A stretch of DNA of 60,000 bases, from NCBI GenBank assembly GCA_903813345.2, contig CAIIXF020000004.1:12672196-12732195 (forward strand), given 5' to 3'. Shown one piece after another: positions 43,626 through 54,840 of the stretch (position 1 is its first letter; every line of letters begins with the position of its first letter). The position numbers were made by a program, and so were the translations under genes. Below the pieces are notes generated by a model. The model made no database searches. It worked only from the letters and a program-made list of their open reading frames with translations, and was not told the origin of the DNA. The DNA comes from Owenia fusiformis. Lineage: Eukaryota; Annelida; Polychaeta; Sabellida; Oweniidae.

Positions 43626-46600
43626 CTTAAATGAATCAAGCAATATCCCGATATGTTCAATTAAAATACACCGTGGCTCATACATCGGAAATATTGCATT
43701 GTCATGTGCTAGAACCCTTTAATAATATTGAAATTTATATATAGTTAATCAACTGACAGACAATTAAATTCGTGATGGAGATCACTTCAAGTAAAGGCCA
43801 AAAAGGCCAAAAAGTAGTTTTAAAAATGAATGTAGTCCCAACACAATTGTGATCATGACGAGTCAGTAAGCTAGTATGTAGGACAGTTGTCCTCTTTTTG
43901 CAATGGTAACATGCCATTTCTTCTGAAAATGCGTTTATTTGGGTTATCTGAAGGGAAATTTGAGTCAAGTGGCTTATTAATTTTGGCTTCCTTTTTGTGA
44001 ATTTCAATTTCTGTCTGCAGAGAGGGAGGTATAAGTGTCACAATTGACCAATTATTTCAAAAAATAGATGTTTGACCCCTATTGAGTTTAGTGTCAAAAT
44101 GTAGCTTAGCCTAGGGATTGTTTTTTAACCTCAGGTAGGCCAGTGGGGTCACATAAATCCATTAAGTTCTCGAGATAAGAAATCAGGTGTTTGCCCATTT
44201 GCCCATTGACCAGTATGGTGACGTGAATTAGGGCTGTTTTGCCTAAGTCATCTATAGGTGTGAGGTTCCATATCCATCCGCCAAAAGGTATAGTCCATTT
44301 AAAAATCTGTGGTTTTGTTCTAAATAACGCCATAGTTGGCTTCTAGGGTACCTAGTATGCCACTATTTGGTATCAAAATAAAGAGGAGGAGTTCAACTTT
44401 CATTTGAATTGCAAAAATAGCGATTTAAGTCAAAATAGTTCCGACGTGAGCATGTTTACTACGCGTTTGCCCGTCATCTCAGAATTGAGGAAATGGTAGC
44501 AAACGCGCGTTACAATAAATGGACGCTGATATCTCAAAAAGTAACCTGACTCTCTATAATTTGATGTAGATCAATCGAACCCCTATTATATTATATATGA
44601 ACAGGTCCATTTTGATATACAACACTATGGGGGTAAGCGTTTTATAGTTGATCACGAACGCCATATGTGCAAAGTTTTTTTTTATAAATTTTCGAATTTG
44701 GTGTTGGATTACGGTACCCACACCTAAATAGAGTATTCAAATAAATCCCGACACCTATCGGAATGCACAATCGTCTTTTCGCGCATCTACGTCATACTTT
44801 ATCAGCAATTAATTTACAATTTCAATGAATTTATACTGCTAAATGGAAAATAAATTTGTTAAGTTCAGCTGATCCAGAAAAAGGGAAAAAGTTATTCTCG
44901 TTTCATGTGGGTAACATTTTTGGGACACATATGGTAGAAGTGTTTATACTAATACCGACCTTTTGATGCCATAGACCTTGTTGCTCTTAACACGAACCCA
45001 ATCTCCATGCTACGTGTGTCGTTGTAGTACGTCACTTTACGGACACCATGCATTATTTCAGTCACTAATCTTAGCTTATCATCAAAAACAAACCCAGAGA
45101 ATACGACATCTCCCAAGTCTACGAGCTGGCCCTGATACAGTTGCTCATCCGTTAGGGCGCTTATATCGATGCCAAATCGCTGTTTCACAAACTCCGCAAA
45201 TTCTCTTCCTAAACAAATATCACAATGTACATACCCTCTTACTACACATAATCTGAGGCTTATAATACATGTACTGTTAAAATTTCAAGACATTTTATTC
45301 ATTTGTTCTCAAAATATAACATATAAAACATAGAGTATACCTAAAACACCAATGTGACTTTTTCTACTTTGTGACGTCAAAATTACAGAATATCAGCGCA
45401 TGTTCTCCATAGAGCTAGGTAAGAATAATAGGTAAGAGTAATGTAAATGAAGTGTCTGTGAACTTAATTCTGCTTAATCCAATATGTGCTGAGTGTATTG
45501 TTATCAAAGTACTGTGTTATAAATCTGTTTATATGATACATATATTTCCCCCTTTGTTTTTAATGATGAGCTGACACACAGTATTTAATGTACGGTTTAT
45601 AATATACAATTATTGACCTCTCCAGAGGTTTACTGTCAAAATTATATCCCGAGACTGTAAACCGAGACAGTAAACCGAATGGAGAGGTCTATAATTGTTT
45701 TGTTAGTCCGAAGAATATCTTAGATTTTTCTGACCCTTGAAGTTGACTTGAAGTTGGATCCAGACCCTCGAGACGTTCATGATGTATTTCAGTATATCGG
45801 CAGTAAGTTCACTCAATGGAGTCAAATTACTCTCCTGGGCGAAGTCCACTAAAAGCTTTGTACAAAGTTTTAGATTTTTCTTCGTATTTTGACTGTCTTT
45901 ACTCTCTAAGAGACTAATAATATCCTCATCTTCAACATTTTTGAAACGGCTAGTGCTAGCGGCGGCCATTTTATCGTCTGATAATGACGTCATTTTAGTG
46001 GAATGCTGGGAATATTATTCACCGGCAATGCATTGCGCGGTGTACAGTTAAAATTATTCACCGCTCGTTGACCAATCAAAATCGAGTATTTCAACTGAGG
46101 TACTAACAATTGAGGTTATCTTGCGATGACTCATTTTCGCCCATTCATCCCGAACAACCTTAACAAGGCGTTCACGTGTAGTTGGCTGTTTATCCTCAAC
46201 AGCATCTGCTAATGATTTGAATACTCCCAAGTCATTGGCATTCAAATCCGGGCTGTTGGCTGGTTGGTAACGTGCAGATATACATTTTTGTTTGGAAAAG
46301 AGTTCTTTTGTTTTTTCAGTAACATGGGGCGGTAAACGATCCTATTGCACAATTACCTGTGCTGTGTCGGGCAGCTTGCGTTTAATAGCAGGAAACACTT
46401 TATCTTTCAGTAGCTCACAATAATAATTTGTGTCTACGCTGCGATCTTTTAGATAAACCTCCCCTTGCTTGTGATGCTTACTATTATAAGCGTATTGCTT
46501 CCTTTCCACACATTCCCACAATCCAATTTTCCCATCAGGGGCTGATTTTGCAACCGCTGCAAGAAACATAACTCGGGGAGGAAATCTAGCACTAAAACTA

Positions 46601-49600
46601 TGCGCAGACGTTGCTGGGCTCTTCTTTATGTAATACCCCTTTTTAGTATTTCGGAAGCATTCAAACCACTTTTCATCAAGTATCACATGATTTCGCCATT
46701 GAGAATTTTTATATTTTCTGGCCCATTTCAAACGTTCCCGCATATTTTCCTTAGATAGAACAGGTCTTACTTTTGTCATTTTTGCCTTGAAGTTGATTTC
46801 TAGCCCTTGCTGCAGTGCAATGGGAGATCCCAAGTAATTTTCCAAGCTGCCTTGAACTGATGTTACGCTTGGTTCTCACTTCATGAAGAATGCGTTCCTT
46901 TTCTTTGTCACCTATTTTTGATGGTCTCCCAGATCTAGAATTATGTTTTAGTCCATCTCCAATGACAGCCTTTTTATACCAGTTTGCCAATGTTCTACTA
47001 GTTACGCCATATTCTGCAGCCAGTTCGTATAACTTTTGCTTGGATTTTCCCAACTTTATATCCTTATACTGTTTAGTTTAGTTTAAAATAGTTTATTTTT
47101 GTGTCACTGATATTACAATATACGTATAAAATACATAATAAAAACAACATTTTGTAACATCACCAGCCGGTGCCGACTTATGAGACACAGTATACATTAG
47201 ATCTGAGTGTCACCCATTACTACCCCCAATGAGCAGCTTGGGTCAACATTCATAAAGACAGAGACAAAAATGCCCCTGTTAAAAATTTATACATTAATTA
47301 CCAATGATATAAATTCAGTCTGATTAATCATTTTGGCATAAATAAGCAGTTCATGGAATGATATTGTCAATCATTATATTAAATACATATATTGCACCTA
47401 ATGTGATATGAATATTGCATAATAAATACATATATTGCACTAAATGAGAGTAGCATGTTGCATGTTGTCAAAAATTACAATAAATACAAATATCGCACTA
47501 AATGTGACATGTATCATGCATATGGTCGAAGACTGATATTACAATAAATTCATATATTGCACTTAATGTAAGTAGCATGTTGCACTATGGTCAAATATTA
47601 CAATAAATATGAATATTGCACTAAATGTGAAATACACAATGCATCGGTTGAAGACAAATATTACAATAAATACATGTATTGCACTAAATGTGAGATGCAT
47701 ATTGCATGATAAATACATATATTGCACTAAATGTAAGTAGTATATTGCATATGGTCAAATATTACAATTAATATGAATATTGCACTAAATGTGAAATACA
47801 TAATGCATATGGTTGAAGACAAATATTACAATAAATACATATATTGCACTAAATGTGAGATGCATATTGAATAATAAATACATATATTGCACTAAATGGG
47901 AGTTGCATGAGCAGTGAATAAATAAAACAAGAAACCCATAGATAATATTCACCTCTGCAGTAGTGAATTGAGACCATCTTCCCCAAGGTCGATAGCTCAA
48001 AGCACTAAAAAGAGGCATCATAAAACCAAGGAGTTTCTGACTAGATACATTTTAAATCAATATTTTATAAAGGAAACTTAGGTGACATGCATACTCATTT
48101 AGTGATTATAGCCTATCAATATTAAGGGATCTCTCATTGCACATATTATAAACTAAAGCTCCTAATGGTCTTTGGAGTGAAGTACAATTCATAATGGAGA
48201 CAAAAAGAAGTGTAGAATTGGCTGATGTTACATCTAAATAGGGCAATTTCTGTTTAACATTTTCATAAAAATCACATCTTAGATCATCATAATGGCTACA
48301 TTCTAATAAGAAATGCTTTTCATCTTCAATACAATTCATGTCACAAATTAAGCATTTCCTTTCGTGTAATGGTATACCTGTGTAGCGCCCTGTTTCAATT
48401 GCTAAGGGTAAAGTACCAGTTCTGAATCTAGCGAGTGACCTACGGTGATGCTTTGGTAGGGCCAAATACCCTTCCTTGCAAACACCATATTTGTACAGTC
48501 TATATTGCCTCAATTTATTGCCATTAATTTCATTATTTCTATCATCCCATATGTTATGGATAAATTTATCAGAATTTCGAAGAGAGTTAGTAAACTGTTT
48601 TAAAATGTCCTTGGTATGACCAGTACCAGAATAGCTTCAAGTCTTTTTTTCTCCATTATCACTCAAAAACTGAGGAATATTCCCTTTACACTTTTTACAT
48701 CTAACTAAACACTTAGACTACATCCATACTACTACACTTAAAAGGGAACATGACCATGAACACTGAACAGTATACCATTACTTGCTACATTTGTTGCAAT
48801 ATTTTTGTTCAAGTCCAAGGCCATTGCCTGGTTACTACAGCAGCTCTCAGAGACATCTATATCTTATGCCAAATACTCCTGATAATGCATTGCAACTAAC
48901 ATGGCCATGAACATTAGTAAATATAAATAACATTCTCCGATTTCTCATAATAAACACTGTAGATATAGTCACTTTATATAATGAAAGTTTACTAATTTTG
49001 GTCAATTTGCTGATATTTTGTAACTTTGACGTCACAAAGTTGAAAAAGTCACATTGGTGTTTTTGGTATACCCTATGTTTTATATGTGATATTTTGAGAT
49101 TGATATATATTGAAATTTTAACAGTACATGTATTATAAGCATCAGATTATGTGTAGAAAGTTTTGTCAAGAATAGTAGCCATTTACTGTCAGAAGTTACC
49201 TGAGGTTTTCTCAATAGGAAAAGACTTTTGATACAGAAGGTATATATTTGTGAATCGAATTGGGTGTGTCTGACTCTTTCTGTCCATTTATTCTAGCAAA
49301 GGAGCAGGGAAAGTATCGCAACAGACTTTTGATAATTTTGACAGTTGATAATTTTTTTGTGAGTAGTTTCTGGCTGTAAAAAGTAAATGCTTGGGAAAGG
49401 CGAATCTATAATCTTCAAGAAAAGTTCAAAGAATAGTTTCCAGATCAATTGGATTATCTTATAATCCATGTTTAATCCACCCATCAACAAGCTTTTTCAA
49501 AATACATTCGTCATTTTCACTATCGTCCCTCATTTTTTTTACAATTTTTCATGCAAAGTTACATTGTACTTGAACACATGTTTCATCAAGTAAAATATGT

Positions 49601-52600
49601 AAGGAACTCCATGAAGTTTGTTTTTGAGTTTTTTTTTGAAAAAATGAACCTCTTAAAATGCATGTTTACAAAAATAATTTAGGAGGGATGTAAAAGATGG
49701 CAATGTTTTTCAATAATAACATGCATAGGTGGGTGAATTACTCATGTGTGTTGTGTTTTAATCCTGCATTCACTGACTGAGTTAGCCTATTGAAAAATCG
49801 TAGAGATTAATAATACAAACAGTAATACTATGAATACTTCTACTTCAAGCTCAAATAGCGCTTTCAGGGTCCTGTGTTGAAATACTAGATCACCTTATGT
49901 GCATGAATTTTCAAGAGAAACCATCAGTGCAAGCAATTAAATGAAAGCATCATCCGAACATCACTTGAAAAGTACTAAAGTGGTGAAAAATTGCAAGATG
50001 TTGACAGAAAATGTGCCTAGGGGAGAGGGTCGTCTCTCAACCCCCCTCCACCCCCTCACGGGACTAATACATGTGATATGGCAAAGTCCAATTCATAGAT
50101 TAAGTTTCCCTTGCAGTCTTGTTGGCATTTTTATTAGAGTTCATGTTTTGTTTATGTTAATGGGTGAGTGGAAGACCCTTGGGTGGGAATCAAATATAAA
50201 ATGTTTTCTAAAATATATATTTGAAATACTTTGTGTATGTACAGTCACAAACTCTAGGCAACATTAACTAGTAATGGGGCAACACCCCAACTCAACTGAG
50301 TGAATGTGTAAACCATTTAAGGAACAAAAAACATTACATAAAACAAACTCAGCATGCAAACATGTAAAACTGGCATGGCAAAACAATAGATAGTGAAACT
50401 GAATAATAAAAGCACATACGACTAGAAAACAAGGGATTAATGAACACTGGTGTAAAGTAATGAAGGGACCTGTTAAAATGACATGAATGGGGATTGGTCA
50501 ATTTGAATAGTAGAAATATAAAAAATGTGAAAATTAGCCAGGTAGAGGGGGAGAGATAAAGGGAGCTGCTGCTCCCCCAAGAGATTCTTTCAAAATGATG
50601 CAGTTTCTCACCAATCTGAGCACTTCGCATGATTTTTTAGCCAAAACTGTCAAAAAAATCATCCCTAGGCAAAAGCTTTGCCCTTGGTAAAACTGCTCCT
50701 ACCCCTTGGTAAAAGCTGGCTACAGACTGTGTAAAACACTTGTGTGAGAACTTGAACATGAACGAGTACTGTTATGACCCCCAGTAATGTTGTCCATCTC
50801 TCAACTGGTTTAACTGGGGACCATTACATCAATTGGCATTATATCAATCAGGCAACAAAAAGAGGCCAGTGATGTGAAAATAGTCAATAGCACGGTGTTA
50901 TAGCATGACGGTTACGCCACCTCTGAAAACGAGGTTGGACAGCTACGTTCACTAATTTATCCAATAAAATGGCCGCGATGGAAGAGAAAACTAAGGTTGG
51001 CGCATTATTTTCTATTTCTGTGTATCAATGAAAGGATGAACGATTTATGTAAAAATCGCATTCGGTGATACTTTCAGTAATGTATATTTTGAACGTAGAC
51101 TTTGCAAATTGATGCCCGGGGATAACATGAAATAAGAGAAAAACTGTCGAGTTTGAAATTCAAAACTACACAAAAATTTAGTAATTTGTTTATTTTTGTT
51201 TTTGTTGTTAGGGCATGGTCTACATTGCCTAAAAACCTTGTGGTATATAGATGTAACCTACATACGATCATACAAAGCCAATTGAGCATTGGAAACCACC
51301 TGTGTTCTACTCAAGCCATAATAATGTATTTTGAATTTGCAGTAGTTATACACAGTTTACTTATACTTACAGTTAATATTTTGAGTGGCTCATGTACTGA
51401 GACAACACGAGAATGGACCAAATATTATAAACTTTGATATCTCAGTCGGTAGGTTTACAGATTATATTCTGTTTCTTGTAGACCATCTGGCAGATTTGAC
51501 CCAGTCTTTATAACCATCCATATATACGTCACCGAATGGAACTAGTTTAAAAGGAAATCTTATCTGTGAATATTTCCTACAGGCGAGAAAGAGGACATGC
51601 TGCCTTTCCCATCCGCCATTTTTTGTTATCGTTACCGCAAAATTTTGCAAATCGCCTTGACGTAACCGTCATGCTATAACACCGTGAATAGGGGACCATA
51701 AGTTTACACATTCCATGTGTACGTTCATCAAAATAGTGCGATCTTAACCTCCCTAATAACTGAAATTGTTGACTCAACCAATAGAATCATTCTATGTTTG
51801 TTTATATTTGTTCACATCAATATGGAAGAAAATCGGACATTTTGCTAAAAAGATGTTATTGTAAATCTTAGAAATAATGATAAAGGTAGTATACACCACA
51901 CACTCAATGGTATTGATTGTGGTTTTCAGAGACTCTCAATAGGGACTTTAAGCTTGCAATGTTTTTCACAACCTAAATGTGAATGGAAAATATTTAGCGA
52001 TGCATTTGTATGGGCGATTGGTCATAGGTTGGCGTTTCGATTTTATATGCAAGCTTAATCTCCCTAATGTTAACATTAAGGTAAGAGTGTATGTTACTCA
52101 TAACATTTTCTTAGGATAACATTTCTTGAATTGATGAATATGCAAAAATTATTCTTAGCATATCATCCTTCATTTCATTATTTGAATAATCAATCTGGAG
52201 ATAAACTCAAATAAGGAAGTGTGTTATAAAACATCATCATATATGTTCAATGTTTTTTCAGAAGCTGGATCAAAATATTTGTCTTACTAAAATTATTGGC
52301 AAAGGTATGATGTACTAAATTCTTGTACTGTATTTATGATTTTAATAGCACTGTACCTCGTGAATCATTACTGATAAACAAGATACAGAAAACCTGTTCA
52401 AAGTAAATGCTATAATAAGGCATCATAGAAATTATCATAAAGAGAGGTATTTAGAATTTCTTAGCAACTTATAAATAATAAAAAAAGAGACTTCTACAAA
52501 CCATCAGTGTAAAACTTACAAGTGATAGCACAGTGTGAAAAACAAGCACCAGAGACTAAACAAAGGTGGCATCAAAGCACCTAGTACAGATGGATATAAA

Positions 52601-53650
52601 CAAACAAACAAAGCAACTTACACACACACACACACAGGTTTAACTGCACTCAAACATTAAACAGTCAACTTGACAGGTATTCAGAATTTTTGGGGAATGC
52701 TGCGGTTATGCTCCATTGATTAAACAGGGGATCAAACAGCAGGGGATCAAACAAGTCCAACCATTCATTTATGAAAACATTTAGAACTAACTTTATGGCA
52801 CACTAATGACATCTTATATGAGTGTGCTGTACTAAAAGCATAGCTTTTAGATCCCCATTGGATCCCCTTATATTGGATTATCATAATCCTAATCCACGAG
52901 GAGTTCCTTATATATTTTAAGTGATGAAACATGTGTTCAAGTACAATGTAACTTTGCATGAAAATTGTAAAAAAAAATGAGGGACGATGGTGAAAATGAC
53001 GATTGTATTTTGAAAAAAGCTTGTTGATGGGTGGATTAAACATAGATTATAAGATAATCCAATTGATCTTGAAACTATTCTTTGAATTTTTCTTAAAGAT
53101 TATACATTGGCCTTTCATATGCATTCATTTTTGTACAGCCAGAAACTACTAGAAAAAAATTATTTACTGTCAAAAATCTGTTGCGATACTTTCCCTCGCT
53201 CTTTCAGAAATAGTGAAAGTAAAATCTGTTCACCACCATAGATTACGCAAGGCACATTACTAAGATCACCAGTCTATCATAAATGGTGAGTTTACATGAC
53301 ACAATGCATCGTATCAGCTATACCTTTTGAAGTTATGCGATATCATTTAAATCATGTCAATTCAAATAGCATGTGCACAAAACGTGATCCTGCAACTGAC
53401 ACTTACCTTTTCTGACGATATCTGATTTTGTATTGACACCAAACAGTTTCCAAGTATCATGGAATTCTTTAATCGAATGAGATTTGAACTTCTCATCTAC
53501 CGCGAAAGATAAGAGTCTTTCTGTCGAATTTGTTTCCAATAAATCAGAAGACGTTTGTCTCACTGTGCATGCCTCCTCTGACGCAAGGACGTGCACATTC
53601 TCGATGTAGAAAATACAGAGAAGGAAAACGCTACGATGTAACCAAGTCAT
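43369..53650 (-). CDS. Secreted protein of unknown family, three exons, 249 aa
   Basis: Three exons (53,407-53,650; 44,960-45,208; 43,369-43,625) join with matching phase to 750 bp. Residues 1-23 form a signal peptide (hydrophobic core VFLLCIFYI, cleavage likely after VLA). The mature part (~226 aa) has only three Cys (28, 180, 189), NxS/T sites at 41 and 144, and no transmembrane segment. The middle is mixed polar/hydrophobic (for example DVVFSGFVFDDKLRLV), as in a folded domain; the C-terminal third includes YPWYVDEDGFTSYEY and ends MKFF. I recognise no family and assign no function. The exon 2 donor (AAAAG|GTCGGT) is weak but is the only one that keeps frame. Intron 1 is 8.2 kb and nearly all mobile DNA. 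A divergent + strand gene starts ~1.1 kb upstream. Confidence 0.78.
44960..45208 (-). CDS. Secreted protein exon 2
   Basis: Acceptor ATTTGTTTAG; codes residues 83-164 (REFAEFVKQRFGIDIS to RSMASK). The donor is GTCGGT, which is not a consensus donor. Confidence 0.75.
45241..45402. repeat. Left arm of inverted repeat A
   Basis: Reverse-complements 49,006-49,160 with perhaps 85% identity by eye, including CTTATAATACATGTACTGTT and AACACCAATGTGACTTTTTC. The ~3.9-kb interval between holds the mariner, LINE and Crypton-like remnants. Confidence 0.7.
45605..45700. mobile_element. Hairpin element of ~95 bp
   Basis: ACAATTATTGACCTCTCCA with GGTTTACTGTC at the left, and GACAGTAAACC with TGGAGAGGTCTATAATTG at the right, form imperfect arms. 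It directly adjoins the Crypton-like ORF fragment and could be that element's terminal structure. Confidence 0.5.
45703..45993 (-). pseudogene. Fragment resembling the N-terminus of a KIAA1958/Crypton-like protein
   Basis: A 96-codon frame with RFKNVEDEDIISLLESKDSQ and NTKKNLKLCTKLLVDF. This resembles, from memory of the family, the N-terminal segment of KIAA1958-like/Crypton tyrosine-recombinase ORFs (R-F-x-x-x-x-x-x-D-I ... K-D-S-x-N-T). The recombinase domain itself is absent and the last ~25 residues do not follow the pattern, so it is a truncated remnant. The family call is tentative. Confidence 0.45.
46054..47053 (-). pseudogene. Broken Tc1/mariner-superfamily transposase
   Basis: Three overlapping or adjacent frames on the minus strand cover one transposase. 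The N-terminal part (47,053-46,751) has helix-turn-helix segments (GVTSRTLANWYKK; LGKLLGISHCTAARA) and a GRPSK linker. The middle part (46,845-46,342) has HVILDEKWF with the first catalytic Asp. The last part (46,341-46,054) has DRLPPH, NSPDLN and NDLGVF with the other catalytic Asp residues. One frameshift lies near 46,800 and an in-frame TAG just before DRLPPH, where relatives have Gln. NSPDLN followed by a (L/N)DLG(F/V)F segment recalls mariner-type DD39D lineages. A LINE 3' end abuts its 5' side, so its own termini are unclear. Confidence 0.8.
47085..48105 (-). mobile_element. LINE 3' untranslated region with minisatellite
   Basis: Follows the coding remnant at 48,106-48,640. It includes an imperfect array (about 47,340-47,910) around ATATTGCACTAAATGTGA and ends with a GTCTCATAAGTCGG hairpin and AATAAACTATTTTAAACT. 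The tail layout matches that at 18,728-18,845. Confidence 0.6.
48106..48640 (-). pseudogene. C-terminal end of a non-LTR retrotransposon polyprotein (5'-truncated)
   Basis: An open frame of about 178 codons with ARFRTGTLPLAIETGRYTGI and ERKCLICDMNCIEDEKHFLL, then ECSHY. This is the CX2C...HX4C zinc-binding tail found after the reverse transcriptase in many LINE ORF2 proteins. No reverse transcriptase core (FADD box) remains, and a TGA lies just upstream, so the copy is dead. Confidence 0.72.
49006..49160. repeat. Right arm of inverted repeat A
   Basis: Reverse-complement partner of 45,241-45,402. Confidence 0.7.
49295..49610. repeat. Left arm of inverted repeat B
   Basis: About 315 bp whose reverse complement is at 52,895-53,205, sharing for example TGGATTATCTTATAATC, AATCCACCCATCAACAAGCT and TACATTGTACTTGAACACAT. 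The 3.3-kb middle has no transposase I can see. Confidence 0.75.
50891..51686. mobile_element. 796-bp element with Transib-like ends
   Basis: Perfect 26-bp terminal inverted repeats start CACGGTGTTATAGCATG and end at 51,686. AATAG is present on both sides (50,886-50,890 and 51,687-51,691), a 5-bp target duplication. The CACNNTG tip plus 5-bp duplication are the hallmarks of Transib/RAG-type elements by established knowledge. No transposase is encoded, so it would be non-autonomous; the superfamily assignment is inference. Confidence 0.65.
51941..52065. mobile_element. 125-bp MITE with AAT duplication
   Basis: AGGGACTTTAAGCTTGCA at the left and TGCAAGCTTAATCTCCCT at the right are inverted repeats; AAT flanks both sides. 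Non-coding. Confidence 0.6.
52895..53205. repeat. Right arm of inverted repeat B
   Basis: Reverse-complement partner of 49,295-49,610. Confidence 0.75.
53407..53650 (-). CDS. Secreted protein exon 1 (signal peptide)
   Basis: ATG at 53,650; codes residues 1-81 and the first base of Gly82. Donor AGAAAAG|GTAAGT is strong. Confidence 0.82.
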
Positions 53651-54731
53651 GACTTTTGTAAAATCGAATTCAAATGTTTTTCAAATCATCATTGCTTTCT
53701 TAACAAAATTTATAATTCTTTACATTTACATATCCACATTATTCTATTGCAGGTATGACAGCATTCTGTTGTATCAATAGATATAATTCATTTTAAACAT
53801 TTACATATTCGTATTTCTCTAATGCAGGCCATTTACATATTCGCATTTCTCTAATGCAGGCATGGTATCATGCTGTAGTGTCAGATACAGTATGTATTTG
53901 TTACCATTTGCATGTTCCTCGAAACAATAGTTGTAAGAAGGACGCATACAATCATTGGCAAATCTACCAAACGAATGCCATCGAAGTTTGTTTTCGACTA
54001 TATCGTCACACAGTGTAAACAAATGCCTGCATTCATTAGGTAGATTTACTAACCATAGAACACGGCCTGATAATAACCGTATGTGTTCCGATCAAGACCT
54101 GTTTTCGGTATTTTCCGTGAATTTCAGATGAACTTGCTACCGGGATTTGCTCTTACTCTGCATTCACGCAAAGGTCTGGACACAACACCTTCGTGGAATG
54201 AATCAGTCCACTATGCATCGAGTCTCGGACTTGACAATCATTTCGTATTTTTTTGAGTAAAAGAATCATTCAGAGTAGAATTTGAGTGAAAAATAAAAAC
54301 GTTTTTAAACTGCCGCCATTCATCAGGGGAAGGACTACTAAACGAGCACCAATAGTTGGCAGCCATTATTCAAACTCGATCTTCCGTTGCCTGGAGCGCG
54401 TTGGATAATTTAGTAAAAATATTTCAATAAAGTTCTCTTTGGACCAAGTATTTCGTTGGAAGATTGACATTTTGAATATGATGGTAATATCAAAGCTTCC
54501 TCAGCAGTTCTAGTCTTCAAAATATGAATAATATTGTTACCAAATAGATCTACGCCAGGCTATGGATGATCGAGTTCGAATATCGGCTTCCAATCCTCCT
54601 TAAGGTTTATTCATATTCATTCATATCGTAATCCTCTACTGTTTTTAACGCTGCCATTTTGATTAACTTACAGGTCTGTGGATAATCCATTTTAAGCACA
54701 TTTTGGCTATCTATATCGTTGAGAACTGAGG
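53651..54731. promoter_or_regulatory. Divergent intergenic region between two first exons
   Basis: About 1.1 kb separates the start of the secreted-protein gene (-) and the first exon of the next gene (+). It holds GCCGCCATT and GGCAGCCATT motifs (YY1-like on the other strand) near 54,312 and 54,360, but no clear TATA box. A shared promoter is an inference from the arrangement. Confidence 0.4.
53819..54048 (-). CDS. Possible exon of a Cys-containing protein
   Basis: An open frame of ~75 codons ending in TAG with protein-like composition and five Cys (NECRHLFTLCDDIVENK ... NDCMRP ... YNYCFEE ... EKCEYVN). A weak acceptor (CTATGGTTAG) lies at its 5' edge and no start codon fits, so if real it would be a terminal exon whose upstream exons I could not find. 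It lies just upstream of the secreted-protein gene on the same strand. It may equally be a chance frame or a decayed exon. Confidence 0.28.
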
Positions 54732-54840
54732 ATGTCTGTTGTGACGGTGCAACCATCTAAAGGACGAGGTGGTTCGGCTTCCGAGAGAATTCCCCTGGAA
54801 GAACGCAACGGGTCAAACAGCTCACAGCCGTCCATTGTAG
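54732..54840 (+). CDS. First coding exon of an unidentified gene (partial)
   Basis: ATG preceded by an in-frame TGA; 36 codons (MSVVTVQPSKGRGGSASERI then PLEERNGSNSSQPSIV) and one base, ending at a strong donor GTAG|GTAGGT. The Ser/Gly-rich hydrophilic start would suit a cytosolic N-terminus. One strong acceptor downstream (TTGTTCTCTACAG, 55,302) would add only three or four residues before a stop, so the main continuation is probably beyond the region I could interpret. Family unknown. Confidence 0.5.

Noticed and set aside
44106-44333. 75-codon minus-strand frame with DDLGKTALIH, faintly ankyrin-like
   Set aside because: Only one weak repeat-like segment and no flanking repeats; it lies in intron 2 of the secreted gene and may be a chance match or a very old fragment.
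51462-51650. Minus-strand frame inside the Transib-like element with an acceptor-like CGCCTGTAG
   Set aside because: PFKLVPFGDVYMDGYKDW looks protein-like, but there is no donor or partner exon and it lies inside a non-autonomous element; a captured exon is possible but unsupported.
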